64,000 nt of DNA from Acanthamoeba lenticulata (GCA_002179805.1 NAVB01000925.1:1-64000), one strand, 5' to 3'. Shown: positions 21,301-32,895, numbered from the stretch's first letter. Notes: generated by a model from the letters alone, not told the origin. Translations and numbers: made by a program.

Positions 21301-22431
21301 CAGCGGGCCGACAGGCGGTCGACGACAATAGCCACAAAGACGATCTGTGGGCTGACGACGAAGAGGAGGAGATCGAACTCGAGGTCGACATCATCAGCAG
21401 CAACACGCACTCGGTCATCAACTGCGTGTCACCCTACCTCCACCGCCAGCGGGCCGAGATCATGGCCTGGGCCGCGCGCGAGACACCCGTGCCGCACATC
21501 GACCAGCTGGACCTCAACGAGGACGACAAGTTCTACGTGCTGTCCTATTATTACTTCAAGGCCTACCCCGACCGCATGCTCGAGCGCGAGGAGGAGGAGC
21601 GGCGCGGCGGGCTGGTCACCATCAAGGAGACCGAGTTTACCGGCATCCAGGTCAACCTCATCGACCTCGACAAGCTGGACCCAGCTTGCATCGACTCGTC
21701 CCTGCGCGAGATCCTCCAGCGCTCGAGCGAGCAGCATGAGCATGAGGAAGATGGCGCCAAGGGGAAGCCTTCGAGGCCCCGAAAGCGGCGGCTGCTGATC
21801 AACATCGACTACGCGTTCGGGCGACAGGCGGGCGACGTGCTGTGCTGTCTCATCCTCCTGTTCGGCCACGCCATCCGCTCGGTCAACGTGCTGGGCAAGG
21901 CCGGCGGCCTGCAGGGCAAGCGCGGGGACATCATCCTGGCCACCCACCTCATCCTCCAGGAGGACGACTCCGTGACCGAGATCCGCAACGAGGGCCTCTC
22001 CGTCCAGAACCTGCGCGCTCTCGCCGGCGGCCGCAGCGTGTGGCCTGGCGGGTACCTCTCTCGTGACCTTCTTCTTCTTCTTCTCCTGCTTGCTGGTCTT
22101 ACCTGATCGGTCGGTTGGACATTGTGTGTGCCGCAGCGTCTTGACGGTACCGGGCACGCTGCTGCAGGACCGCAACCTGCTGCACTTTTACCAGCGACTG
22201 TGGAGCTGCGTGAGCCTCGAGATGGAGGGCAGCTACTACGCCGGGCAGGTCAACAAGTACAAGAAACTGGCCTTCCTGCGCGACAACCTGGCCATGCGCT
22301 TCCTCTACTACGTTTCCGATCTCCCGCTCCACACTGAGTCCAACTTGTCTCAGGCCATGCGCGTAGACGAGGGCCTGCCCCCGCTCTACGCCACCACGCG
22401 GGCCGTACTCCAGCAGATCCTTCAGCGGTGA
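18381..22431 (+). CDS. Cyclic-nucleotide-binding domain fused to a nucleoside-phosphorylase-like domain
   Basis: Start MQMQMTDIDWRLP at 18381, stop TGA 22429-22431, about a dozen introns. After a helical N-terminus, exons at 18722-19185 form a cNMP-binding fold: FLPGAVRRRLAAKAQLLTF, EGDLITRQKSKDRQVYLLKDG and FGDWESLFDVPERMAELV, where the Arg of PERMA sits at the phosphate-binding-cassette Arg. A helical stretch and a low-complexity Ala/Gln/His region follow (20040-20600). The C-terminal 450 residues are well conserved in style: SNTHSVINCVSPYL, FTGIQVNLIDLDKL, LLINIDYAFGRQAGDVL, VNVLGKAGGLQGKRGDIIL, LTVPGTLLQDRNLLHFY, SLEMEGSYYAGQV and RFLYYVSDLP. This tail resembles a bacterial uncharacterised family (recalled as DUF6909; unverified). 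The GxAGGL, GD, MEG and SD motifs follow the order of the PNP/MTA-nucleosidase superfamily. Activity is inferred, not shown. Confidence 0.72.
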
Positions 22432-22563
22432 GGACGTTGGTCAAAAAGATTGCTATTGTTTAAAAATACTTTTTTGTTCCTCAATAAATTATTTATTTGT
22501 TTTGTAATTCTTCCATTATGGATATCGAATAATAATGGATTATAAAAAAATAAATTTGGGCGC
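22432..22563. terminator. AT-rich 3'-3' spacer between convergent genes
   Basis: The cNMP-binding gene (+) and the EF-hand gene (-) converge here. The 130 bases are very AT-rich, with AATAAA on the plus strand at about 22482 and A/T runs that can serve as polyadenylation signals on the minus strand. Overlapping 3' ends are likely. Confidence 0.5.
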
Positions 22564-23356
22564 CTAGTCAACGGGCTTAAGCTTGAGGGAGCCGATGCGG
22601 ATGAGCCACTGGATGTACTCGTTGTAGGTGATGTGGCCGCTTCCGTCGTGGTCGAGCTCCCTGAAGGCCTCGTCGAAGGTCTTGGTCGTGAGGCCGTGCT
22701 TGGCCAGGTCAGCGTGCGTGTTCCTGCTCGTTCGTTCGGTGGCCAGATGAGTATTTACAACCTTGGCACGTCAAAGAAAGACAAGCTGCTCCAGCGCACC
22801 TGAACTCGGCGGCGCTGAGCGTGCCGCTGTGGTCTTTGTCAAAGTACTTGAAGTATTCAGCGCAACGGGTCAGCACCTGCATCTCCTCCTCCGACAGCTG
22901 CAGGTTGCCGAACCTGTTGTCGTTCCTCCACCACTGTTTTTGGGGAGGGTTATCATAAAAGTCGAGAGGCCTCGCCCACAGGCACTAAGAAGGTGCCTAC
23001 CTTGAGGAACTCGTCGTAGGTAATGGAACCCGAGCCGTCCCTAGAAGCAAGCACCACCAACAACAAGAGTGGTGAGTCACGTGGGCCTGGTTGAGCTGTA
23101 GATGGGAGTGCGCACTTGTCAATCATTTTGACGGCGTGTTCAGCTTCGTTGGGGGACAGATAGTGGCCCAACGAGTAGCACTAAGGGGACAAGGGTAAGA
23201 AAACGCAGAACTTCTTCCCCAGTTAAATCTCTTGTTGGAAAAGCTGGGTACCAGATCTTGGAACTCGGCCTTGGAGATACAGCCACTCTTGTCCTTGTCA
23301 TATTTGTTGAAGGTAATCCTTGAAACGGTCGGCGCGCCACCTACACCAGCGTACAT
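22564..23356 (-). CDS. Four-EF-hand calcium-binding protein
   Basis: Start ATG at 23356 (MYAGVGGAPTVSRITFNKYD), stop TAG 22566-22564. Four EF loops are visible on separate exons: DKDKSGCISKAE, DKDGSGSITYDE, DKDHSGTLSAAE and DHDGSGHITYNE. All carry Asp at position 1, Gly at 6 and Glu at 12, so all four should bind calcium. Helices between them (LSPNEAEHAVKMI, QLSEEEMQVLTRCAEYFKYF) are normal. The product of about 165 residues is calmodulin-like in layout, but its loops are not calmodulin's. It is closer to the generic small EF-hand sensors of amoebae. The C-terminus ends SLKLKPVD. No myristoylation glycine follows the start Met. Confidence 0.85.
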
Positions 23357-23467
23357 CTTGTTGTTTGGGTTGTTGCGCTCAATACCGTTTGGCCGGTCAC
23401 CACTAAGAAATTTGTCTGTTTCTTTTTTAATAATTTTGTTTTAAATACGAGAATGCTAACAATGCAA

Positions 23468-25539
23468 TCAGCGGTAGAACACGCCGCAGCCGCCGCGCTC
23501 GTAGAAGAGGCGCTTGTCCGTCGAGAGCGCAACGCGGCCCTCGGACAGCACGGCCGTCGACGAGGATGATGTCGACGACGAAGTAGAAGAAGAAGAAGAA
23601 GAAGTAGAAGAAGAACAAGAAGACACGAGGAAGAGGATGGCGGATAGCATGGTTTTCTCCACCACCACTTGCAACCGTGGCACATTGTTCGTTCGCGCGT
23701 AATGCACGATGCCCTCGGCCGTCACGCGTTCGAGCTTGGCCAGCCCTGTTGAACAAAAATAAAATTAGTATTTTTTTAATTAAAATAAAGTGAAAAATGC
23801 GCTTTTTTGTTAAATAATCGATGAATAATAAGACGGACCTAGTGTGGCGACGGAGGCGGGGATGAGATGAAGACCGGCATCGGTGACTCCCTTGGTGCGG
23901 GCGATGCGGAGGCTCGTGAGAGCCGGCGGGAGGTGAACCAGGCCGGCGTCCCCAAAGAGACCGCCCACGATGTGGAGCGACGTGACGGTGCTCAAGTCGC
24001 GCAGCTTACGCATGCCCGCGTCGGTCAAGTTGACGTGGAACAGGTTCAGGTGCGTCAGGTGGCGCAGGTGTTCGCCCAGGTCGTTCAGGCACCGGTCGTT
24101 GTACAGGAACCGCTTGCCACCGTCGATGAGGCCCCCGCTGCCACCGGTGACGGAGGATCCCGGGTGAAGCGAGAGCTTGTGGAGCGAAGGCGGGAGGCGG
24201 TTGGCCGGGACCAGCTTCTGGAGAGCCGACAGGTAGATGGCCCGAAGCCGCGGGAAGCGGTGCTTGATTCGTTGGAACTGCTGGCTCGTGAGGCCCGTCT
24301 CCTCCAAAGACAACACCTCAATCGACGGCGGCAGCTCAACCACGCCTGTGCACGTCCGCGTTTAGGCTTTTGCTGCATGACAAATCGTGTGTTGTGTCGT
24401 GTCGTGTCGTGTGTGTGTGGCGTGCGGTGAGCAAGACGAGGGGAAGAAGGCGGAGGAACCTTCGCCGGTGATGGCCGTGTGGGTCAGGTGCAGGGCCTTG
24501 AGTGAGGATGGCAAGTGTTCGATGCACTGGTCCGTGATTTGCGTGTAGGCGCAATCAAGCGAGACCAAGCCTGATGCACCACCACAAGAACGAGCGACAT
24601 GGTGAGGTCACGGCCTGCGGCTGATGAAAAGAGAGTATGCAGAGGCGGGAGCAAGGGGTGGATGTGGGCCGAGCTGTTGCGTGCCACCACGTGAAAAAGC
24701 TCGTGAAAGCACGTTCGATTGCTCAGGTCCGAGCGATCGTCGAAAATGAAACAAATATTTGCTTTTTTTGCCGTTGCTTCAAGGCGTGAGACTGGAGACT
24801 GCACGCCCTCCATAGCTGGCAAGAGAGCAAGAGAAGCTGTGCTTTGAGAGATTGTGAGGGGAGAGCACCTTCGGGGATGTCCACCAGCATGGAATCCACA
24901 ACAGGACATTGCCTAAGACAGAGCTCCTTGAGATTTGGGCAGTTGAGGAAGATGAAGGGAAGGCATCGCCGAATCAGCTTCTTTGGTTTTGTTGGAGGCA
25001 GGATGTAGGCGTTCACCAACGACAAGGACAGCTGCAGTATGTCAAAATGCACACAAGTAAGAAAGAGCCTGAAATAGGCGAGGTGTGAGGTAATAAGCGG
25101 TGGAGCGAACCTTGCGCCAAGCGTGGGAGACAAGCATACTGGATGACAACGACGCAAAGACACAGACTTGGTCCTCTGCGTTGCGCTGCTGATGGGCGAC
25201 AAAGCCCAAAATGTGGAGCCACAACTCGGCGGGGAGGACCCATTCTTCCGCCGTGTGGTCGTCTCCTTCATTTTCTGGATGCGCATCCTTTTCCGCTTCA
25301 TGGTCATCATCGCCGCCACTCTCGCTGCCTGAGTCCTTTTCCGCTTCGTTCCGTTCTCGGATTAACGAAGGCTTCTGGATGTTGGAGGAATTCGCAATTG
25401 CAAATTGCGAAAGCAAGGACATCATTTCACCCATCGTGGCTCGCAATTCGCGCATCTCTAGTCTCATCTCGGCCATCTCTCGTTCAAGCCCCTCAATCTT
25501 GGCCACCAGGCAGCCTTCTCCACCGGCGGTGCTCGCCAT
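23468..25539 (-). CDS. F-box / leucine-rich-repeat protein A
   Basis: Start MASTAGGEGCLVAKIEGLERE at 25539, stop 23470-23468. The first 40 residues form a short coiled coil, followed by an acidic Ser/Asp/Glu region. An F-box follows at residues about 100-145 (VLPAELWLHILGFV ... SMLVSHAWRK). Later exons carry LRR units: RRCLPFIFLNCPNLKELCL, LVSLDCAYTQITDQCIEHL, LKALHLTHTAITGE, IEVLSLEETGLTSQQF, LTHLNLFHVNLTDAGMRKL and ALTSLRIARTKGVTDAGLHL. The C-terminus has a Ser-rich run. F-box proteins dock on Skp1 in SCF ubiquitin ligases and the LRRs would select substrate (family knowledge). It is a tandem paralogue of the next gene with matching exon order. Confidence 0.8.
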
Positions 25540-25709
25540 GGCGGCTTGGAATGGGGCGGTCGTATACTAAGTCGGGCACGTGCGTTCTACTTTTACGGTT
25601 TGGCCGGCAGAAGGCGAAAATAGGAATAAAGATAAAATAGTTTTGCGTTACGAATAAAAAATACATTATTCCTCGTTAAACCAGGATTTTATGCGGTTTG
25701 TGTGCACGC

Positions 25710-27640
25710 TCACAGCGGGTTGGAAGGCGAGGAATGGATGATGGGCAGCTGGTGGAGCTTGGGGCAGGGCTCGTTCTCCTTCTTGACGGTGATGTGCAGG
25801 CTGCGCCGGGCGGCGAGCTTTTGCTCGGGATCGGCCGCGCGCAGGGCGGCTTCGAGTTGCTCATCGAGAAAGAGGTAGTGCAAGTGGAGGGCCGTCTCGA
25901 GGTAGGCGAGCAGGCCCTGTCCGGTGAGCTTTTCGAGCTTGATGAGGGCCAGGCTCTGCACGGAGAGCGGGAGACCGAGGAGGCCGGCGTCGGTGACAGT
26001 CGGGATGCTCTCCATCATGAGCGAGACGAGCGTCGACGGCAACGCGTGCATCCCCTCGTCCGTGAGCTTGGCCTGTCGGATGACCAAGTGCCGCACGCGT
26101 GTCTCGGCGAGCCTGTAATAAAAGATTGTTAAGCAATTACAATTGTAACATAAAATAAACGCTACATAAAGAAAATGGAGTCTGCCGTACGTTTGTTTGT
26201 TGCTGTTGGTGATGTTGCATCGCGAGATCTCAAGAATTTGCAGGTTGGGCAAAGGAAGGAGGGTAGCGATGACGTTGTCGTTCCACAGGTAGTTCTTGTC
26301 CCCTATCGAACCCACATGCAACCGAAGAGATTCGATGGATGGTGGAAGGAAGGCCGTCACGTTGGTCACCTGCACGATCGTGTGTGAGCCAAGCGATAGT
26401 GGCGATGCGCAAACTGCTGTCTCTGATGAGGTGACGAACCTGAGCGGAGAGAGTGAGCTTGCGCAGGCGAGTGAAGCGCTGGGCCATTTTCTTGGCGCTG
26501 GTGGGCGAAATGATGACCTGCCGCAGCGATAGAGTGTCCAACCGGGACGGCAAGTCGTTGAAGCCGTTATCTGGGATGTGGCAGCAGAGTGAGCTGACAC
26601 ATTTCGCAGCGACAAGAGAAAGAAGGAGAGGATTACCGGTAATGGCCATGTTGTCGATGGACAGAGCCTTGAGCGACAAGGGCAGGTATTCCAAGGCCTC
26701 CTCCGTGATCTGAGTGAAACCGCAGTCAAGCAGAGTGATTCCTGCGAAATGCACGAAAGGGGCCATGAGCTTACAGCCACAAGGGGCAGAAGAAACGTGG
26801 ACGTACTTTCTGGCAGTTGACAGAGCATGGAGTTGACGATAGGACAGTTCCGCACGCGCAGCGATCGGAGGTTGGGGCAGTTTGTAAAGAGAAAGGCGAG
26901 ACATTTTCGGGCCAGCTTCTTCGGTTTCATGGGAGACATCGTGTAGGAAGTTACCAACGACAACCCAATCTAGGTAGTGGGGGTTCGCACTCAGTGAGGA
27001 GGTTTGCAATTAAGAGAAGATGACGATGAAGGGACGCGAGTACCTTGCGGAAAAGCTTGCACGTGAGTAGAACTGCGTTGAGCGACGCAAAGGGTGATTT
27101 CTTTGCCATGACGAATGACAGGACGTGCGTCCAGACTTCGACAGGCAGTCGCCTTAGAAGGTAGCAGATGCTCTCCTGCTCAAACTCAATTAACTCCTCC
27201 TTGTGGTCGTCCTCGAATTCCACGCGGCGTCGCTTGCGTCGGCGGTGCTGCTCTTCCTCCAGCTCATCCTCGTCCATGTCGTCCAACCGCTCGGACCCAT
27301 CAACGCCCAGAGCTTCTGACGATTTGCGTAATGGAGTTGATCTTTCGCTCATTGTGGTAAAAGACCTGCGCTTAACCCTGGAAGGGGGGTGATCATCGTC
27401 TGAAGGAGCGTTGCTGTCGTTGAGAAGGCGCCCCGACAAACCAGAGGTGTCTAGGGAAGCTGAAGAGGCAGAAAGGGAAGAGGTGGGAGGAGATGGCACA
27501 GAAGAAGAAAGAAGATCGAACAATTCCGCCAAGCGTCGATCGAGCGATGTTCGCAAGTCTTTCATTTCTTGCCTTAGCTCTTGCATTTGACCCTCTAAAC
27601 GATTCATTTGAATTTGCTGGCCCTCACTATCTCTTTCCAT
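25710..27640 (-). CDS. F-box / leucine-rich-repeat protein B
   Basis: Start ATG 27640 (MERDSEGQQIQMNRLEGQ), stop 25712-25710. Same plan as the neighbour: a short coiled coil, a Ser-rich then acidic/basic region with a RRRKRRR nuclear-localisation-like patch, an F-box (LLRRLPVEVWTHVLSFV ... LLTCKLFRK), then LRRs (LTNCPNLRSLRVRNCPIVNS-type, LLDCGFTQITEEALEYL, LKALSIDNMAITG, LDTLSLRQVIISPTSAKKM, VRHLVIRQAKLTDEGM, LVSLMMESIPTVTDAGLLGL). The segment LVTSYTMSPMKPKKLARKCL corresponds to LVNAYILPPTKPKKLIRRCL in paralogue A at the same exon position. This supports a local duplication followed by considerable divergence. Confidence 0.8.
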
Positions 27641-27819
27641 GTTGGTCTGTGGCTTGCGTGACAATTGGAATCAGCATGTGATGCTGCTGGCGCTACCTAA
27701 CAACAGAAAAGAAAAAGAAACGCTGAAGGAAATGTCTCATTTATCCATATCTGGCAAAATTTTTATTTAACATTCTTCTCACTCGCGCTGGCCCACCGTG
27801 TGGAGGTTCCCAAGGGGCC

Positions 27820-30133
27820 TCACAAGTCCGAGGAGTCCTCTTCGTCACCGAAGAAGTTGCCTGTCCGACCCAGGAAAGTCAGCAGGCTGCGGGTCAGGCG
27901 GAAGAGCGCCAAAACGCACCGTGGAAGCCAAATGGAATGTGGTGCGGTACATGCGCACGAGCAATCTCGCTCAAGTCCTTGGCGCTGAGGATTAGCAAAT
28001 AGCTCGTCCCCGTTTCGCCATTCAGCACAATGCTGTTTGTTTATCATGTGTCAGCACAGTGTGCATCTTCGCTGCACAACAAGTCGTTTGAGGACGACGC
28101 ACCTGAGGAGCACGCCATCGTCCTCTTCCTCTGCATCAGGCGAAGCCAAGAAGATGGGTTCGCCAGGCAGGTGGTCCTTGACATCCCACACCAGCGACTC
28201 GCCCGTGCACACGTTGACCTTGACAAGTCGCTCGAAGAAACAGCCCGCATCGCCCTCACGCATCGACACACCGTAGGCGTACGTGTAGGGCTGCATGTGG
28301 CGGCTTCGGTTGATGCGAGGCAGCTCGATAGTGTTGTCGTAGATGACCCGCTTGATCACGGTGCGCACCTCGGGGCGGTCGTTTCGGACGTTGGTCAGCG
28401 TGAAACGCACCAGCGGCGAGCGGGAGAACTGAAAGTCGGCTGAAAGGATCCTGTCAATGACGAGTTCGTTGATGGGCGAGTTGTCCTTGTAAAGCGCAAG
28501 GTCCATCACGATCTTGTTCCCTGCATGAATGCCGGATGTGTCAGAAGCCTCAAGAACAGTATCAGTCCATGTGCTCGTACCGTCGTCCTCTTCCCAGGCG
28601 TTGATGTTGTGGAAACAAAAGGCTGACGGCGTTTCGTATATGTGTACAATCTCGCCTGATTGCCTATCCACGACGTAGAGTCTGGTGCGTGTTCGTTGCA
28701 TCTCTTGTGAGCCTTACCTTTACTGGCACTCAGCAGGAAGCAGAGGCAAGGAAGACAGGACGTACTTGGAGTTGGCTCCCCCATCCCATTCCATGGCCGA
28801 TACTACCGACTTGTGCCACAGCAGCTTCGGCCCGTTGATATACACCGGCCACAGCTGTGGTGACAGACAAGCACCAGATGTTGGCATGAGACGCCGGATT
28901 GTTGAAAAATCACGATGATTCGTAAAGTACCTGAAGGATGAAGTAGTTTTCGGTGAGGCCGAACGAGTGCATATACGCCGCTTTGTCCGAGATCTCGCAT
29001 AGCACGCGCGTCTCGCCGTGGTCTGGAACGACGAAGAGCTTGTAGAACGTCTTGACTCCAACATCGCAGACCACGTTGTACTGCGCGGTCACAGCATACG
29101 AGTGGTGAGTCGAGTACAACAAGGATCAGGGTTACAGAAAAACGGTACATATTCGCCCCGCTTGGCGTCGTACTGGCCGTGGGCGGTGGAGAGTTGCCCC
29201 TTGAGCTTGGGGTTGAACTTGGAAAATGTCTCCAGCTGGCCAGTGGTCTCTAAGGTCTCAGGATCGAAGCGCATCAACATATTGGCGTCCGTGCAGTTGT
29301 ACAGTTCACCTGGGGCGGTCAACGGGAGTGGGTCAGCGGCGTTCGCGGGCGATCAGAGAAGAGTACTGTGCGAACACGCTCCACCTTGGATCTTTTTCAC
29401 GGTGACGCCAACGTTGGTGATTGACCTTCGCGTCTTGCGGTCTTTGTGGCCGATGCTGTCCCAAGGGCCAATGAGCATTTTCGATCAAATGGTACATGAA
29501 AGCGACAAACGTACGGCAAAAAAATAGAGGACAGCTTCTGGAAGAGCGTCTTGCACGGGTCGGCACCAAACGTCCAGGTAATCCTGTGGATTGATGGCGC
29601 GCTGTGATGAACAACTACACTGCATCCAAAGAAGGTCGATGGGATGGCGATGTTTACCCTCCATGTTGCGCGATGTAATTCTCCACCTCCTGCGCGGCCT
29701 TGCGGTTGGAGTAAAAGACCTGGCCCTCTTTGATTTCGAATCCGTGCATGACCTGCAGTAGTGTCCACCGGTGAGGCAAAGGCCAGCTTGCAAAGGGAGG
29801 AGGCAACACGGTACCGTGAGACCATCAAACCAATGACTCACCAGGTAGGTGAAACCCTTTGTTGTGGGCACATCGAGCACACCGGGACCATTCCGGAAGA
29901 GCTTGCCAGTAAGCCACGGCGGGATGGTGCCGTCCACTTGAAGCTCGATTTCCTCCACAGTCTGAGGCGCCCATAAACAGCAGGTCAGCACTTTCATAAG
30001 CCAATGGAAGAGTGTAGAACTCTCTTACCTCAGGGCATGTCTTGAAGCCCAGTCCCAGGGGCGAGTCGATGTTCACGCGCGCTCGACGCTTCTCGCGCTG
30101 CCGCTGCTTCTTCAAGTGCGTAGCTCCACGCAT
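27820..30133 (-). CDS. Carotenoid oxygenase (RPE65/BCO/CCD family), paralogue 1
   Basis: Start MRGATHLKKQRQREKRR at 30133. The four iron-binding histidines lie in STAHGQYD (29180), YMHSFGLTENYF (28960), [11 protein letters not shown] (28600) and PFGFHG (27930). The last His exon ends CACG|GTGCG and splices to GCAACTTCTTC, giving FGFHGNFFGDEEDSSDL and the stop 27822-27820. Reading through the donor would instead end at 27894. Other family landmarks are [41 protein letters not shown] and [17 protein letters not shown]. These non-haem Fe(II) enzymes cleave carotenoids, apocarotenoids or stilbenes. No signal peptide or N-terminal membrane anchor is seen. Substrate unknown. Confidence 0.92.
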
Positions 30134-30431
30134 GAATGCTTGCTTGTGAGATAGAGTTCCACTGTTCCTTTGCTTGCCATGACTAACGTTCGTCCTTTTA
30201 TGTTGAGTCCCTTGCTGGTGTTTTCTGCGGGGAACTCGAATAGCAACGGAGGTTTTGTATTTTCTGCGTTTTTTTGGCCAACCAGAAAGAAATTCCTTTT
30301 TGTCTTTTCGATATTGGAGGCCGAATAAATCCTTCTATTGGAGTTGAAATGGGACGAAATGGACCATTTTGAAGTTGAATCGGAAGACTCCCAGCCACTC
30401 TGCACCTCGGGTGAAGTGTGCACCGGCCCGA
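30134..30431. promoter_or_regulatory. Spacer between the two carotenoid oxygenase genes
   Basis: About 300 bases with no gene. Both neighbours read leftward, so it holds the promoter of paralogue 1 and the 3' end of paralogue 2. AT-rich stretches at 30235-30350 contrast with the coding DNA. No recognisable TATA or operator can be assigned. Confidence 0.4.
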
Positions 30432-32895
30432 TCAGGCCATGTCCGACGTATCACCCTCCCCGAAGAAGTTGCCTGTTTCACAAACCCCCAAGTTAGCAAG
30501 CTCGATAGTGTTGAAGCTCAAGGGTGGAGAAGAGGAATTGCACCGTGGAAACCGAACGGAATGTGGTGCGGGACATGGGCTCGCGCGATCTCGCTCAAGT
30601 CCCGAGCGTCCAGCACGAGCAGGAAGCTCTTCGCAGTCGCGCCGTCCAACACGATGCTGTACACGAAATGGGCCGCTTTGTCAAAAACCGTGCCTGCGTC
30701 GAGACATTGGCGTCAAAGATGGGGACGAGCGTACCTGAGGAGCACACCGTCGTCCTCCTCGGTGGCATCAGGAGAGGCCAAGAAAATGGGCTCGGCGGGG
30801 TAGAGGCCCTCGGCCATCCATAGGACCTTCTCGCCTGTCTTCACGTTGAACTTGACAATGCGGTCGAGGAACCAGGTCTCTGTCTCGCTCATCGTCATGC
30901 CGTAGGCGTAGGTGTAGGGCTGCATGTGGCGTTGGACGTTAATGCGCGGAAGCTCGACCGTGTTGCCGTAGAGGACCCGCTTCGTGACCCTTCGCTCCGC
31001 TCCGCCGCTCGCGTCCGCGCCGGACCGCACTTTCTCGAGCGAGAAGCGCACCAACTCGCCGCGTTCGTACTTGGGCGTGGCCGAGAGGATCCTGTCGAGC
31101 CGGAGATCGTCAATGAGGGAGCTGTCAGCGTAGAGCGAAAGATCCATCACGATCGTGTCGCCATCGTCGTCCTCCCACGCGTTGATGTTGTGGAAGCAGA
31201 AGGCCGCCGGGGCCTCATAAGTATGCACCAGCTCGCCCGAGTTGCGGTCCACCACGTAAAAGCGACTGGGCTCGTCCCCATTCCAGGTCATCGCCTCGAC
31301 CACAGCCTTGTGCCATAACAGCTTGGGCGCATTGATGTACAGCGGCCATGCCTGCACGAGCACCAAGCAAACACACAAGCGTTAGCAAGAAGCCCGGGCT
31401 CATCGCGCACACGCCCAAGTGAGAGGTGGGCCGGTGCCTGAAGGATGAAATAGTTGTCGGTGAGTGCGAACGAGTGCATGTAGGAGATTTGCGGCGCCTT
31501 GAACGTGCACAGCACGCGCGTCTCGCCCTCGTCCGGCACAGCAAAGATGCTGTAGATCGCGCCGACACCGATGTCGCACACGTAGTTGACCTGAACGAAC
31601 GAGCAAACGTTAGCGAACTGGAGGATCCCTGGCGCGAGTTGGGCGGTTGATGGCAACGCACGTATTCGCGGCGCTTGGCGTCGTACTGGCCATGAGCGCT
31701 GGAGAACGGCCCCTTGAGCCTCTTGTCGAAACGCTCATAGGTCTCACGCTTGCCTGTGGTCTTGAGCGTCTGAGGGTCGAACGCCATCAGCATGTTGGCG
31801 TCTGTCTGGTTGTAGAGTTGACCTGCACGTCATGACGCGCCAAAGCTTGGCGTCAGCTGAAAAAGCCCCGTATTTTTGCGCCTTGCCAGGCACAAGTGGT
31901 TTGAGGACGGACCCTGGATGCGCTTAATGGTGACGCCAATGTTGACAGCGTCGCCACCCGTCTTCGGGTCAGCCGGCAAACTGATTACCACAATCGCGAG
32001 AAGAACAAAGTGAGGAGACGCAGCAGGAGGTGGTAAGGGCGAAGCACCACACGTACAACATGCGGAAGGCCGTGGAGAGCTTGTTGAATGTCGTCTTGCA
32101 TGGATCGGCGCCGAACGTGATGAAATCCCTGCGTGCGACGTTGCACTGATGGTTGAGTGGTGATGCCCAATGCGATGGACTGGGAAAGGCGCGCCCAAGG
32201 AAGGCCAGGTACCCGCCATGTCGGGCAATGTAGTTCTCGACCTCGCGCGCAGCCTTCTGGTTCGCGTAGAACACCCGGCCGTCCTTGATCTCGAACCCAT
32301 GCAGCATCTGCAAACCACAAGGAGGTAAGCTCTCTTTCTTATATTATTTTTATGTGTATAAAAAGAGTAACGAAGTGGGCGCACCGTGAGGCCGTCGAAC
32401 CAATGGTTGACGAGGTAGTTGAAGCCCAGCTCCGTCGCCACCTCGAGCGTGCCAGGGCCCGAACGAAAGAGCTTCCCAGCCAGCCACCGGGGGAGCTCAC
32501 CCTCGACGGCCAGCTCGATCGCCTCCACCGTCTGCGCATGGATGCTCCCGCACGTAAGCAAAAAGAAGTGCTACGCGCGTGTGCAAGCGGACACCTACCT
32601 CGGGGCAGTTCTTGAATCCAACGGCGAAGGGAGAGTTGGAGAGGACGCGTACACGTCGTTTTTCTTGCTCCGCCCGCTTGCGAAGGGCGGGCTCAGCGAC
32701 GTATACCTTGTAGGCGGCCCAAACCCCAGCCATTGCTGCAATGGTCGCGCTGGTGGCGTAGGGGTGCGCTCGTATTAATCCCCACAAGCGAGCCCACATC
32801 AACTTGAGGTTCCAGCTCCCCAGCTCTCGCCAAAGTGTGGCGGCCGAGGCCAGGTGGGCCACTTCGGTGTGGATTTTTGTGGAGGAAGGATCCAT
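30432..32895 (-). CDS. Carotenoid oxygenase, paralogue 2, with N-terminal membrane anchor
   Basis: Start ATG 32895 ([19 protein letters not shown]). Residues about 38-68 ([20 protein letters not shown]) form a hydrophobic helix followed by basic [11 protein letters not shown], so the enzyme is probably tethered to a membrane with the catalytic domain behind it. The catalytic histidines are kept in [32 protein letters not shown] and PFGFHG. As in the neighbour, CACG|GTGCAA splices to GCAACTTCTTC, giving [15 protein letters not shown] and stop 30434-30432. Shared blocks with paralogue 1 ([49 protein letters not shown]) and matching intron positions show tandem duplication. Substrate unknown. 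Confidence 0.92.
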
